DNA of 41,147 nt from a virus: the IMG/VR virus record IMGVR_UViG_3300033149_001335, positions 1 to 41,147 of that record, one strand, 5' to 3'. The position numbers and the translations under genes were made by a program. Below, in pieces: positions 1 through 7,105 of this stretch (positions within the stretch are counted from its first letter, which is position 1; the number at the start of each line of letters is the position of its first letter). The notes under the pieces are model-generated. The model saw nothing but the letters and a program-made list of their open reading frames with translations. It was not told the DNA's origin and did not search any database.

Positions 1-33
1 TATCTTATCTATGTATCAATTTGTTACTTCCTC

Positions 34-49
34 TATAGTATATACTATA
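34..49. repeat. Perfect 16-bp AT palindrome
   Basis: The sequence TATAGTATATACTATA equals its own reverse complement. A palindrome of this kind could be an operator for a dimeric repressor or a cruciform site. It contains TATA-like sequence but points both ways. Confidence 0.6.
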
Positions 50-178
50 CTTGTTCTTATATTCTAGTCTATTCTATGACAATAATAACAAGTATTACTA
101 TAATATAGAGTAGAAATACCATTAATTATATGTCTAAATACCATAAAATACCTTATTTACCCTCTAAAATACCCCTAA

Positions 179-231
179 AAACGCTATATGTATAGGGTAA
201 ATTGCAATAGTCTAATAGTTATATAGCGTTT
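179..231. repeat. 11-bp inverted repeat around a TAGTCTA copy
   Basis: AAACGCTATAT (179-189) is the exact reverse complement of ATATAGCGTTT (221-231). The 31-nt loop contains the TAGTCTA copy at 208-214. It could form a hairpin or be a paired protein-binding site. Confidence 0.5.
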
Positions 232-464
232 GTAATAATCTATCTATAATAGTCTAATTAAAAGCAGAATATACACATGCAATTATTATGCTATAGACTA
301 TCTAATATCTATTCTCTAGTCTAATAAAATACTATATTCTATATACATCTATTAATATAAATTCCACTAGATAGACAATTAACTATCTATCTACTATTCT
401 AGTCTATAGAGCATAAACCAGCCTTAATTAATTACACTAGATATAGGATAACTAAGTTCTAAAA

Positions 465-580
465 ATATATGGTAACATTTCACGAACTCTTTGCCCGTTT
501 TCCCTTATCTCCATACTTTTGGAATATTTCGTTTTCCTTTGCTAGAAATCCCTATTCCAAAAAATTATATAGTAACATTT
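465..580 (+). promoter_or_regulatory. Two TATA-like direct repeats exactly 100 bp apart
   Basis: ATATATGGTAACATTT (465-480) and TTATATAGTAACATTT (565-580) match at 14 of 16 positions. Both follow an A-rich stretch, as in archaeal BRE plus TATA elements. If they are promoters, transcription would start roughly 25 nt downstream and run toward the packaging genes. This is pattern resemblance only. Confidence 0.25.
517..562. repeat. 10-bp inverted repeat
   Basis: TTTTGGAATA (517-526) is the exact reverse complement of TATTCCAAAA (553-562), separated by 26 nt. It ends just before the second TATA-like repeat, so an operator role is possible. Confidence 0.4.
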
Positions 581-736
581 TGACACTAAAAACTACATGT
601 ATTAATTTGTGTGGTTTGTCCGACCTTTATAAACCTTTGCATTACCTTCTCCATATACAATCATATATCTAAAAATAAGTCTCCGTTATATATATTATAT
701 GAGGAGAAGTGTAAAATAAAAGATATCAAATTTGAA

Positions 737-847
737 ATGAAGATGTTTCATAATGGAATAGATTTATATGGTAAAATTATAGATTATATGGAATGACTTA
801 GTCTATCTTTTACTGAGGATGAGATTAAGTTCATTAGCTATTTATGA
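737..847 (+). pseudogene. Possible remnant of a small gene
   Basis: From the ATG at 737 a 19-codon frame ends at TGA (794-796). The same frame then continues for 16 more codons reading LSLSFTEDEIKFISYL before a second TGA. Both halves have charged/hydrophobic spacing like real helical protein, so an ancestral small gene may have acquired a stop. There is no convincing Shine-Dalgarno at the ATG and no recognised family. Chance is a serious alternative in AT-rich DNA. Confidence 0.15.
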
Positions 848-964
848 GTTAAATTATATTCCATTTGTTATATAGAGACAATGTGTTAGAACAGGAGTTG
901 CCGAGAATGGGGCGGGATTATGATGGTGGGCGAATACATATTTTATATATAGGAGAAGATAATT

Positions 965-1525
965 ATGCCAATAATGACTAAAATAAAGAAACATGGATTA
1001 GAGAATGAAATATACAATCTTATAAATACTGGGATGAGTTTACAAGAAACAGCAGATACTATAAATAGAACTCATGAGGATATTAATATTAATAAAATGA
1101 CATTATCTAGGTTTATGAAGAGTACAGAAGTAAAGGAGATACAAAAAGAACTTAATGAGGGTAAAGACGTAGAAACCCAATTAAGAGATGAACTTAGGAA
1201 TAAGATGACTGAATGGGAGGACGAAACCCATGAAATATATACTATTATGAAAAGAGCTTTAAAGAAGATGGTGAAAGATGATGACAATTGGAAAATCATT
1301 AAAGCTGCAAAAGATACTCTTAATGCAATAGACCAATCGAGACGTAATCTAATTACTAAAGTTGAAGAAGGATTCAAGAGGTTTGGATATACAGATGAAG
1401 CCAAGCAAGTTAATTATGTCCAGATTAACAATCTATTAATAGCAGCGAGTGATGAGTTATGTCCGAAATGTAGAAAGAAGATAGTTGACTTAATAACAAC
1501 TATGGAGGAAACAGATGCCAGGTGA
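965..1525 (+). CDS. Putative terminase small subunit
   Basis: This 186-residue protein probably recognises viral DNA for packaging. The assignment rests on position, as first gene of the packaging block ahead of TerL, and on architecture. A likely helix-turn-helix spans about residues 12-52 (LINTGMSLQETADTIN followed by a second recognition-type helix), and a charged helical oligomerisation region covers about 55-140. A C-x2-C pair (C166, C169) near the C-terminus might bind a metal, which is not typical of well-studied small terminases. The start is supported by AGGAGA at 951-956, nine nucleotides or so before ATG. The end overlaps the next gene by 11 nt, so translation is probably coupled. 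A general DNA-binding regulator is the alternative. Confidence 0.55.
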   Translation: MPIMTKIKKHGLENEIYNLINTGMSLQETADTINRTHEDININKMTLSRFMKSTEVKEIQKELNEGKDVETQLRDELRNKMTEWEDETHEIYTIMKRALKKMVKDDDNWKIIKAAKDTLNAIDQSRRNLITKVEEGFKRFGYTDEAKQVNYVQINNLLIAASDELCPKCRKKIVDLITTMEETDAR

Positions 1526-1718
1526 TAATTTTGATATTAAGATTACAGGTAAGAAATTCTTGTATGGTTTATTAAATACCTTAGGTTTAGCTGGATTAGC
1601 ATATACTAGTAATTTTTTAGGTGTAACTGAATTTCCACCTGAATATACTATCTATATCGGTCTTGCAATAGCAGTTATCCGAACAGTTGAGAATGCTTGG
1701 AAACATTATAATGATTAG
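1515..1718 (+). CDS. Small two-helix membrane protein
   Basis: This 67-residue protein has a short polar N-terminus and two hydrophobic segments (about residues 16-36 and 44-60), ending in a charged tail. Size and topology resemble small phage holins, but no lysis enzyme is visible in the window, so that function is only a possibility. The start has GGAGG (1504-1508) upstream, inside the preceding gene, and the 11-nt overlap suggests translational coupling with the terminase-like gene. I recognise no specific family. Confidence 0.55.
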   Translation: MPGDNFDIKITGKKFLYGLLNTLGLAGLAYTSNFLGVTEFPPEYTIYIGLAIAVIRTVENAWKHYND

Positions 1719-1765
1719 GTTTAATTTGTATGTATTGTATGTGAATTATAATATGGTGTGATAGT

Positions 1766-1948
1766 ATGGCAACCGAAAGCAAAATCAAAGTAGACTTAAT
1801 GGCAGGTCTATTATTTGGTATAGGTGGCTGGTTTCTGGCGACAATTCTTAGCTCAACCGATATATTCTATATGGTATCTCATTTACCAACGATAGGATTA
1901 TTTGTAGGTTTAGTTGCAGGATTGTTTAAAGATAAACTAGGCTTCTAA
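1766..1948 (+). CDS. Small two-helix membrane protein
   Basis: This 60-residue protein carries two predicted membrane helices (about residues 10-28 and 36-54) joined by a short polar loop, with a charged C-terminus (KDKLGF). It follows another small membrane protein, and the pair could act together in the host membrane, for example as holin and antiholin or membrane modifiers. Nothing in the sequence proves this. The Shine-Dalgarno is weak (GGTGTGA about 6 nt before ATG). The gene sits about 50 nt after its neighbour and before a hairpin and terL. No family is recognised. Confidence 0.5.
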   Translation: MATESKIKVDLMAGLLFGIGGWFLATILSSTDIFYMVSHLPTIGLFVGLVAGLFKDKLGF

Positions 1949-1981
1949 GTAATATCTATATAGGAGATATACATTTGCTGT

Positions 1982-2001
1982 AGGTGTTCCTTAGAACACC
2001 T
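1982..2001 (+). terminator. Hairpin between the membrane-protein genes and terL
   Basis: AGGTGTTC (1982-1989) and GAACACCT (1994-2001) form a perfect 8-bp stem with a CTTA loop, followed by the T-rich stretch TATGTTTATTTATT. It may terminate or attenuate transcription from the upstream genes. It ends 20 nt before the terL ATG, which lacks a normal Shine-Dalgarno, so it could instead modulate terL translation. Confidence 0.45.
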
Positions 2002-2021
2002 TATGTTTATTTATTCATAAT

Positions 2022-3506
2022 ATGACGTTATCTACTTTATTAAATAATATAGATTCAACACAACTAGATGTACTAAAATACTCTAATAATCCTGTCCTAT
2101 TCATGACAGATATATTAAATCTAGATTGTGAACAATTTCATCAGGAATGGCTAAAGACATTTGAGGATAATAAATTTACAGTATTATTAGCTCCTCGTGG
2201 TCATGGTAAGACAACTGCGATTGGTTCTTACATAACTTGGCGTATATGTAATAATAGAAGAATAAGAGTTCTTATAATTACTATTAACCAAGCGAAAGCT
2301 AATAATATGATGACTTTCGTTCAAGAGAGTCTAACTAAGAATCAAAAACTAATTAATTTATTTGGTGTGTTTAAGGGAAATACTGAATGGTCAAGGAACT
2401 CAATAAGAGTTAAGCAGTCAGTATCTGGTATTCCTATAATAGAACCAACATTAGAAGTTATGGGTAGAGGTTCTAGATTAGTATCATCTCATTATGATTT
2501 GATAGTTCTTGATGATGTAATTGATGATGATAGTTCTAGAACGGAAGCTCGTAGAAGAGAGACAGAGGATTGGTATGATGGACCTCTAATCGGAACATTT
2601 AGAGGAAATACCAAATTAATTAATATTGGAACGAGATGGGGAGAAGATGATTTTCATCAATTCCTAATGAATAAGGCTGGATTTGTAACTTTAAAATATA
2701 AAGCTCTTCTAAATAGAAAGAAATATGATGAAGGTTTAGAAGAAGCTAAAGTTCTATGGCCAGGAAGAAGACCATGGAATGCTAAGATGGCAGTAGAGAA
2801 TGGTTTATCAGAAGATGTTATAAATCTAAAATTCATACGTAAACATCAAGGTGAAAGATTCTTCCAAATGCAATATCAGAATAATATAATTGCAAGTGGA
2901 ATATCTAAATTTAAAGAAGAATGGATAGAATCTGCAATTAGACGACATTATTCAATGAAAGGTATCTATCCATTAGATATAAAGAAGTATATGGGTGTAG
3001 ATATTGGTGGAGAAGATGCAAAGTCTGATTATTGTTCCATAACAGTAGTTGGAATAGATAAGAATGGAATTATATATATATTAGACAATGTCAAAACTCA
3101 CGCTTCACTTAGTAGACAAGTTGATTTAATTAAATCAATGGATGAACGACATCATGTATCTAAAATGGGTATTGATTCATCTGCTCAACAGAAATTAATC
3201 ACATCTGAATGGATTAAGAATAATCCCTCACTTCCAATTGTACCTATTAAATTATCCAGAGCTAATGATAGAGAGACAAGAACTGATAGATTATCTATAA
3301 TATTTGAGACTAATAGAATATGTATTAATCCAATATATGAAGATTTAATAAATGAGTTAAGGGTGTATCCTAGAGGAAAGAATGATGATTGTATTGATTC
3401 ATTATCATTTGCATTAGAAGTATCTAGAGATGGTAGCTTTATTGATTGGGATAAAGCATTAGATAATATTGTAACAAGACGTAAATATGAGATAAGAACT
3501 TTATAA
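2022..3506 (+). CDS. terL: Terminase large subunit (ATPase-nuclease)
   Basis: TerL powers DNA translocation into the procapsid and cuts the concatemer. The 494-residue length is typical. The N-terminal ATPase has a Walker A-like LLAPRGHGKTT (residues 55-65, K63) and a Walker B LIVLDDV (160-166, D164/D165). The C-terminal RNase H-like nuclease is seen in YMGVDIGGED (D327), KMGIDSS (D384) and DDCIDSLSFAL (D456/D459), which supply the expected metal-binding acids. The gene begins without a clear Shine-Dalgarno (TTATTCATAATATG), just after a hairpin. It is followed 12 nt later by the Alba gene and then the portal gene, matching standard packaging order apart from the inserted Alba. Confidence 0.95.
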   Translation: MTLSTLLNNIDSTQLDVLKYSNNPVLFMTDILNLDCEQFHQEWLKTFEDNKFTVLLAPRGHGKTTAIGSYITWRICNNRRIRVLIITINQAKANNMMTFVQESLTKNQKLINLFGVFKGNTEWSRNSIRVKQSVSGIPIIEPTLEVMGRGSRLVSSHYDLIVLDDVIDDDSSRTEARRRETEDWYDGPLIGTFRGNTKLINIGTRWGEDDFHQFLMNKAGFVTLKYKALLNRKKYDEGLEEAKVLWPGRRPWNAKMAVENGLSEDVINLKFIRKHQGERFFQMQYQNNIIASGISKFKEEWIESAIRRHYSMKGIYPLDIKKYMGVDIGGEDAKSDYCSITVVGIDKNGIIYILDNVKTHASLSRQVDLIKSMDERHHVSKMGIDSSAQQKLITSEWIKNNPSLPIVPIKLSRANDRETRTDRLSIIFETNRICINPIYEDLINELRVYPRGKNDDCIDSLSFALEVSRDGSFIDWDKALDNIVTRRKYEIRTL

Positions 3507-3518
3507 TGGAGTATAAAG

Positions 3519-3872
3519 ATGAGTGATGAAAATATAGAAAAGATATTCATAGGTCCAAAAGATATTCCACAATATCTTTCTGCTTGTTTCTATGGATTTA
3601 CTAATAATGACACAATACAAGTTGTAGGAAGAGGTAACCATATCAAGAGATGTGCTGATATTGGAGCTATAATGATTAGAGAACATATGGATGTTCCTGA
3701 TAAGTTTCCATCTTTACAACAAGTATTAGATTGTTTAGATTCTAATGATATTGATAAAGCCAAAGAACTTATCACACAATTAATGAAATGTGAAATAAGT
3801 ATTGGAAGTGAGTGGTTTGTTGATAGATTTGTATCTACTATGGAAATTACTCTACGTGGTGGTAAGAAATGA
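3519..3872 (+). CDS. Alba-family nucleic-acid-binding protein
   Basis: Alba proteins are archaeal chromatin/RNA-binding dimers of about 90 residues. This 117-residue protein keeps the main Alba landmarks. IFIGPKDIPQYLSA (residues 9-22, K14) corresponds to the family's V-x-I/V-G-K-K-P-x-x-x-Y-V segment. VVGRGNHIKRCADIG (35-49) matches the RGRAIxxAVD motif. ISIGSEWFVDRFVSTMEITLR (93-113) matches the final hairpin and VSxIEIxL strand. A helical insertion at about 57-90 explains the extra length. GGAG at 3508-3511 precedes the ATG, and its TGA overlaps the portal ATG (ATGA), so the gene is embedded in the packaging operon. It might coat viral DNA, remove host chromatin before packaging, or bind mRNA. 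The family call rests on motif matching by eye. Confidence 0.8.
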   Translation: MSDENIEKIFIGPKDIPQYLSACFYGFTNNDTIQVVGRGNHIKRCADIGAIMIREHMDVPDKFPSLQQVLDCLDSNDIDKAKELITQLMKCEISIGSEWFVDRFVSTMEITLRGGKK

Positions 3873-6301
3873 ATTTAGGTCTTGGTCGTCCAAATTATAG
3901 TGTAGATACTTATGATACTCCTGGATTTATTAAATATCTAAAAGAAGATGGTAAAGCTAAAACTCTTGTAAGAACCAAGGGATCTGCTAAATATTCTAAG
4001 AAAGCTGGAGAACGTACATTATCGGAATTAAAGAATTATTGGATGTATTATTCTAAGGAGGGTACAGTATTTGCTGCTCTCAATTCTACTGCTTTTAACA
4101 CAATACTTGTAGGTTCAAGTATCCAATCTGTAGATGAAGATGCTAAACAATTAATAGAGGATATTTGTTTTAATGTGGATTTAGAAGGTGCTTTACTAGA
4201 GGCTACTCTTCATAGTCTTGTATTTGGTGATGCATATATAGAGAAGAGGAGAGTAGGTGGTGGAGATATTGTTAAATTACACCCAGTAGATCCTCAGACT
4301 ATGATTATAAATTATAATGAATTTGGCGATGTTGAGTCATACCAACAGGAGATTGGTGGTAGATTAATAGAACCAGTTATCAAACCAGAAGATATTATTC
4401 ATATTAGGTTTCTTCCAATTCCAGGTTCGCCATACGGTGTCTCAATGATAGAACCTAATGTAGATATTATAAACCGTAAACTATCTATAGAAGAAGCCAT
4501 ATATAATGCTATGATACGTCATGGTACTGGTAAATGGGTTATTTACGTAGGTAATGAAAAGGATGGTCAAACTCCTCCTGATGACGTAATGGATAAGATA
4601 GCAGAGAAGTTTGAGAATATAAATGAGATTAATGAAGTGGTACTTCCATGGTTTATTAAATTAGAAGCAGTTGATGAAAAGGGTATAGAGGGAGTAGATA
4701 CATACTACGATTATTTCCAAACTCAATTAGTAGTTGGATTAATGTGTCCAGAAGAAGCATTGGGTTTGGGCAGGGGAATTTTACATCCAGATACTGAAAT
4801 ATTTACTAAGTCTAAAGGATTTGTACCAATTGAGTATGTAGAAGAGGGAGATGAAATTCTAACTTATAATTCAAAGTCTAATACTCTTGAATACCAACCG
4901 AATAGAAAGACATGGGAGTTTGATTTAGATGAAGAATTATTTAATATTAAAGCTCAAACATTCAATTTATTATGCACGCAAGATCATAGAGTTTGTTATA
5001 GAGGACAACATAAAGAAGAATTTGATATTTGTCAAGCTCAAGAATTACCTACTAGATTTGAAATGATAGTGGGTGGAATGAATTGGAATGGGATTGATGT
5101 TCCAATTGAGAAAATACCGTCTATACCAATATATTATGGAAATAGATTTGTAAAACATAAGTTACGTAAATGGGAACCAGAGCAAGAAATACGAATGGAT
5201 GATTGGCTAGATTTTCTTGGATGGTTTATATCTGAAGGTTATACTTCAATTAATAAAGATGGATATACTGTTGGTATTAGACAATTTAATAAAGACAATT
5301 TAGCTAAGATTTGGGAATGTGTTAATAAATTACCATTTAAGGCTAATCTTTCTGAAGATAGAGTAACAATACATAATAAACAATTAGCATTATATCTAGA
5401 ACCACTTGGGAAATCACATGAAAAATATATTCCATCCCATATAAAAGAATTATCTCCAAGACAATTATCAATTCTTTACGAATCATTAATGTTGGGGGAT
5501 GGATGTGAGAATAATTATTTTACGTCCTCTAAACAATTGGCTGATGACTTACAGGAAATTATTTTAAAGATGGGTTATGGTTCTACTATTTATATTCGAG
5601 ATAGAATTGGAGATGATGTAACAATTCATGGAGAAACAAATGGTAAAGTTAATTATTTACAATATACAATAACAAAGAATGAAAAGAATCTAACACCAGA
5701 AATATGTATTAAAGATACAAAAGGTCATAAAGATATGCATGAGTTAATACCATATAAAGGTAAAGCATATTGTGTAACTGTTGATAATGGTTTAATTCTC
5801 ACTCGTTTAGATGGGAAGTGTGTAATAACTGGTAATTCGACTGAAGGAACAGCAAGAGTTAAAGCTATAATGTATGAGAGGATGATAAAGGCTTATCAAC
5901 AGCGTATATCGCAGATTATAAGAACTGAATTATTCAATGAAATTCTAATTAAATATGGATTTGTAAACAAAGAATCTGAAGTAAAAGTTAAAGGGGATAA
6001 ATCACCAGTTAAAGTAGAGTTAATATTTAATTCTGTCACAGAAGAAGATGAAGCGTTGAGAGCAAAATGGTTAGGTAATCTTCTTAGAGGATTCCCAGAT
6101 GGTAATATGCCATTTACAAGAAATGAGATTAGAGCATTCTTTAATTTACCCCAAAGAGAAGATATGGAGGATGTTCCTGTTTCTGGTGAAGATGAGGAAG
6201 ATAAAAAGCCAGAAGAATCTAAAGAAGAGAAACCCAAAGAAGAAAAGCCAAAATCTAAGCCTAAAGAAGAATCAGTTGAGGAAGAAGAGGAGGAAGAGTA
6301 A
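3869..6301 (+). CDS. Portal protein precursor containing an intein
   Basis: The portal is the dodecameric ring at the capsid vertex through which DNA passes. The 810-residue product reduces to a normal-sized portal of about 457 residues once the internal 353-residue intein (304-656) is removed. Portal-like features include FGDAYIEKRR (about 119-128), KLHPVDPQTM (136-145), DIIHIRFLPIPGSPYG (175-190), and the junction GLGRG/STEGTARV, which rejoins a conserved-looking segment. The C-terminus (about 772-810) is a low-complexity Lys/Glu/Pro tail ending in seven Glu. The gene overlaps Alba by 4 nt, and its acidic tail codons (AGGAGGAAGAG) supply the ribosome binding site for the next gene. It is probably transcribed with terL. 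Confidence 0.9.
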   Translation: MNLGLGRPNYSVDTYDTPGFIKYLKEDGKAKTLVRTKGSAKYSKKAGERTLSELKNYWMYYSKEGTVFAALNSTAFNTILVGSSIQSVDEDAKQLIEDICFNVDLEGALLEATLHSLVFGDAYIEKRRVGGGDIVKLHPVDPQTMIINYNEFGDVESYQQEIGGRLIEPVIKPEDIIHIRFLPIPGSPYGVSMIEPNVDIINRKLSIEEAIYNAMIRHGTGKWVIYVGNEKDGQTPPDDVMDKIAEKFENINEINEVVLPWFIKLEAVDEKGIEGVDTYYDYFQTQLVVGLMCPEEALGLGRGILHPDTEIFTKSKGFVPIEYVEEGDEILTYNSKSNTLEYQPNRKTWEFDLDEELFNIKAQTFNLLCTQDHRVCYRGQHKEEFDICQAQELPTRFEMIVGGMNWNGIDVPIEKIPSIPIYYGNRFVKHKLRKWEPEQEIRMDDWLDFLGWFISEGYTSINKDGYTVGIRQFNKDNLAKIWECVNKLPFKANLSEDRVTIHNKQLALYLEPLGKSHEKYIPSHIKELSPRQLSILYESLMLGDGCENNYFTSSKQLADDLQEIILKMGYGSTIYIRDRIGDDVTIHGETNGKVNYLQYTITKNEKNLTPEICIKDTKGHKDMHELIPYKGKAYCVTVDNGLILTRLDGKCVITGNSTEGTARVKAIMYERMIKAYQQRISQIIRTELFNEILIKYGFVNKESEVKVKGDKSPVKVELIFNSVTEEDEALRAKWLGNLLRGFPDGNMPFTRNEIRAFFNLPQREDMEDVPVSGEDEEDKKPEESKEEKPKEEKPKSKPKEESVEEEEEEE
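4778..5836 (+). mobile_element. Intein with LAGLIDADG homing endonuclease, class-3-like
   Basis: Residues 304-656 of the portal form a full-length intein. Block A is ILHPDTEIFTKSKGF (304-318). Block B contains T370 and H373 (CTQDHRV). The two endonuclease motifs are DFLGWFISEG (448-457) and ESLMLGDG (538-545), of the dodecapeptide LAGLIDADG type. Block F is KAYCVTVDNG (632-641) and block G is CVITGN, followed by Ser+1. Position 1, normally Cys, Ser or Ala, is Ile, and the penultimate His is Gly655. Block F position 4 is Cys635 and the block G residue before Gly is Thr654, as in class 3 inteins, which lack the N-terminal nucleophile. The expected block B Trp appears to be Val. Splicing would also work on paper if residue 1 were Gly303. 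Activity is not proven. Confidence 0.85.
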
Positions 6302-6302
6302 T

Positions 6303-6791
6303 ATGAATAAGTGTAATGCAACTAGGAAATTTGAGTATGATTCACAGATATCTCACAAATCTCAGGGTATGAGAATTTTCAAAGGAGCTATTATGCTTAC
6401 ACCAGGAACTTGGGCTGATATGGTTACTAATGCAAATGTATTGTATAAATCTGATATCATAGATAAATATAGTAACAATTGGATATCTAATTACATAGAT
6501 TTGCAACACTCACATCATCCAAGAGATTTAGTTGGTACAGTACATAATCAATATTCTAAGAATGGTATCCTTAAGGGAGATTTATGGATAAATACTAACT
6601 TAACAGCTGGTAAAGATATAGTGCAATTAATTGACTCTAATATAGTTAATCAACTATCCATAGAGATGTTGACTAATGATAAATGGGATGGGAATTCACG
6701 AGTAAGGTCTGTTGAGTCTATTAAATTCTTAGGAGTTGCGATTTTGGGTGGACCATCTATACCTGCCTGCAAGGATACTAAAATTAAATGA
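6303..6791 (+). CDS. Prohead-protease-like protein (short paralog)
   Basis: This 162-residue protein resembles caudoviral prohead serine proteases, which cleave scaffold and capsid proteins during maturation. Matching landmarks are YIDLQHSHHPRDLVGTV (64-80, likely catalytic H69), NGILKGDLWIN (87-97) and DIVQLIDSNIVNQLSIEM (105-122, likely nucleophile S119). RSVESIKFLGVAIL follows, where proteases usually carry an acidic residue that is not obvious here. It aligns along its length with residues about 50-190 of the larger protease at 8139. The start at 6303 was chosen because the frame's earlier ATG (6099) lies deep inside the portal gene and a strong AGGAGG-type site sits just before 6303. It could be an active second protease or a degenerate paralog. 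Confidence 0.65.
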   Translation: MNKCNATRKFEYDSQISHKSQGMRIFKGAIMLTPGTWADMVTNANVLYKSDIIDKYSNNWISNYIDLQHSHHPRDLVGTVHNQYSKNGILKGDLWINTNLTAGKDIVQLIDSNIVNQLSIEMLTNDKWDGNSRVRSVESIKFLGVAILGGPSIPACKDTKIK

Positions 6792-7105
6792 ACAATGATT
6801 TCGACCATATTCTTGTTGATGGATGTGATTTATGTAAATACTTCAAGAATCCAGAATCTATAACTGTAAAATTGTATTATCCAAATGACATATCTAAGAT
6901 TAAAGATTCTGATTTTATTATTATAGAATCAGATACTGGTCCGATGATTATTATAAATGACCACATAACTGAGATATCTAAAGAACTATGGGGTAAGATA
7001 CTCTACATATCTAAAAAGCTATATGGTGATATTATTAGATTAAAGATAGATAAATGTAAAGACTATATGCATTGGAACGCACGTGTAATGTCTACAGAAT
7101 ATTAG
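6788..7105 (+). CDS. Small C-x-x-C protein, conserved-looking, unknown function
   Basis: This 105-residue protein begins with a C-D-L-C pair (about residues 13-16), continues with a strand-rich core (SDFIIIESDTGPMIIINDH), and ends with DKCKDYMHWNARV. From memory this layout resembles a small family in archaea and their viruses with an N-terminal CxxC, a central P-M-V/I segment and a terminal H-x-H/N-A-R motif. I cannot name it securely. Some members would have a second CxxC where this one has SDTG. The start overlaps the upstream stop (ATGA) with AAGGA at 6770-6774, and the end overlaps the next frame. It probably belongs to the head-maturation operon; a metal-binding or regulatory role is possible. 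Confidence 0.5.
   Translation: MNNDFDHILVDGCDLCKYFKNPESITVKLYYPNDISKIKDSDFIIIESDTGPMIIINDHITEISKELWGKILYISKKLYGDIIRLKIDKCKDYMHWNARVMSTEY

Larger units (their letters stand above)
65..805. repeat. Cluster of TAGTCTA heptamers
   Basis: TAGTCTA occurs at 65-71, 208-214, 250-256, 317-323, 400-406 and 799-805, and in inverted orientation (TAGACTA) at 294-300. Five direct copies and the inverted one fall within about 340 bp. In DNA of this composition a given 7-mer with two G/C bases should appear well under once in such a stretch, so the cluster is probably not chance. Iteron-like origin sites or repressor operators are possible; no cognate protein is visible in the window. Confidence 0.5.
1..964. 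other. AT-rich, repeat-dense region without a convincing gene
   Basis: No reading frame here looks like a good gene. The two longest short frames (469-672 and 611-796) have poor composition and no clear ribosome binding site. The stretch holds seven copies of a 7-bp motif, a perfect 16-bp palindrome, two inverted repeats and a pair of TATA-like direct repeats, listed separately. Lying just upstream of the packaging genes, it could be a control region, a packaging or end region, or a replication origin. The sequence alone does not decide, and the left part may belong to a neighbouring module outside the window. Confidence 0.6.

Noticed and set aside
469-796. Two overlapping + strand frames of 67 and 61 codons in the left region
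   Set aside because: Poor composition, no ribosome site, and they overlap each other; only the last part (737-847) was kept as a faint possible remnant.
881-976. 32-codon frame from GTG 881 overlapping the TerS start
   Set aside because: No ribosome site and no support beyond an open frame; it overlaps the well-supported start at 965.
1515-1948. Definite holin/antiholin pair
   Set aside because: Topology fits, but there is no endolysin or other lysis gene nearby and small membrane proteins are not diagnostic.
6099-6302. Longer N-terminus for the short protease starting at 6099
   Set aside because: This part lies inside the portal gene, is Lys-rich antisense-frame-like sequence, and a good ribosome site supports 6303.
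5896-6321. 141-codon minus-strand frame with poly-Ser stretch
   Set aside because: It is the complement of the Glu/Lys-rich portal tail; the low-complexity Ser run is a shadow of acidic codons.
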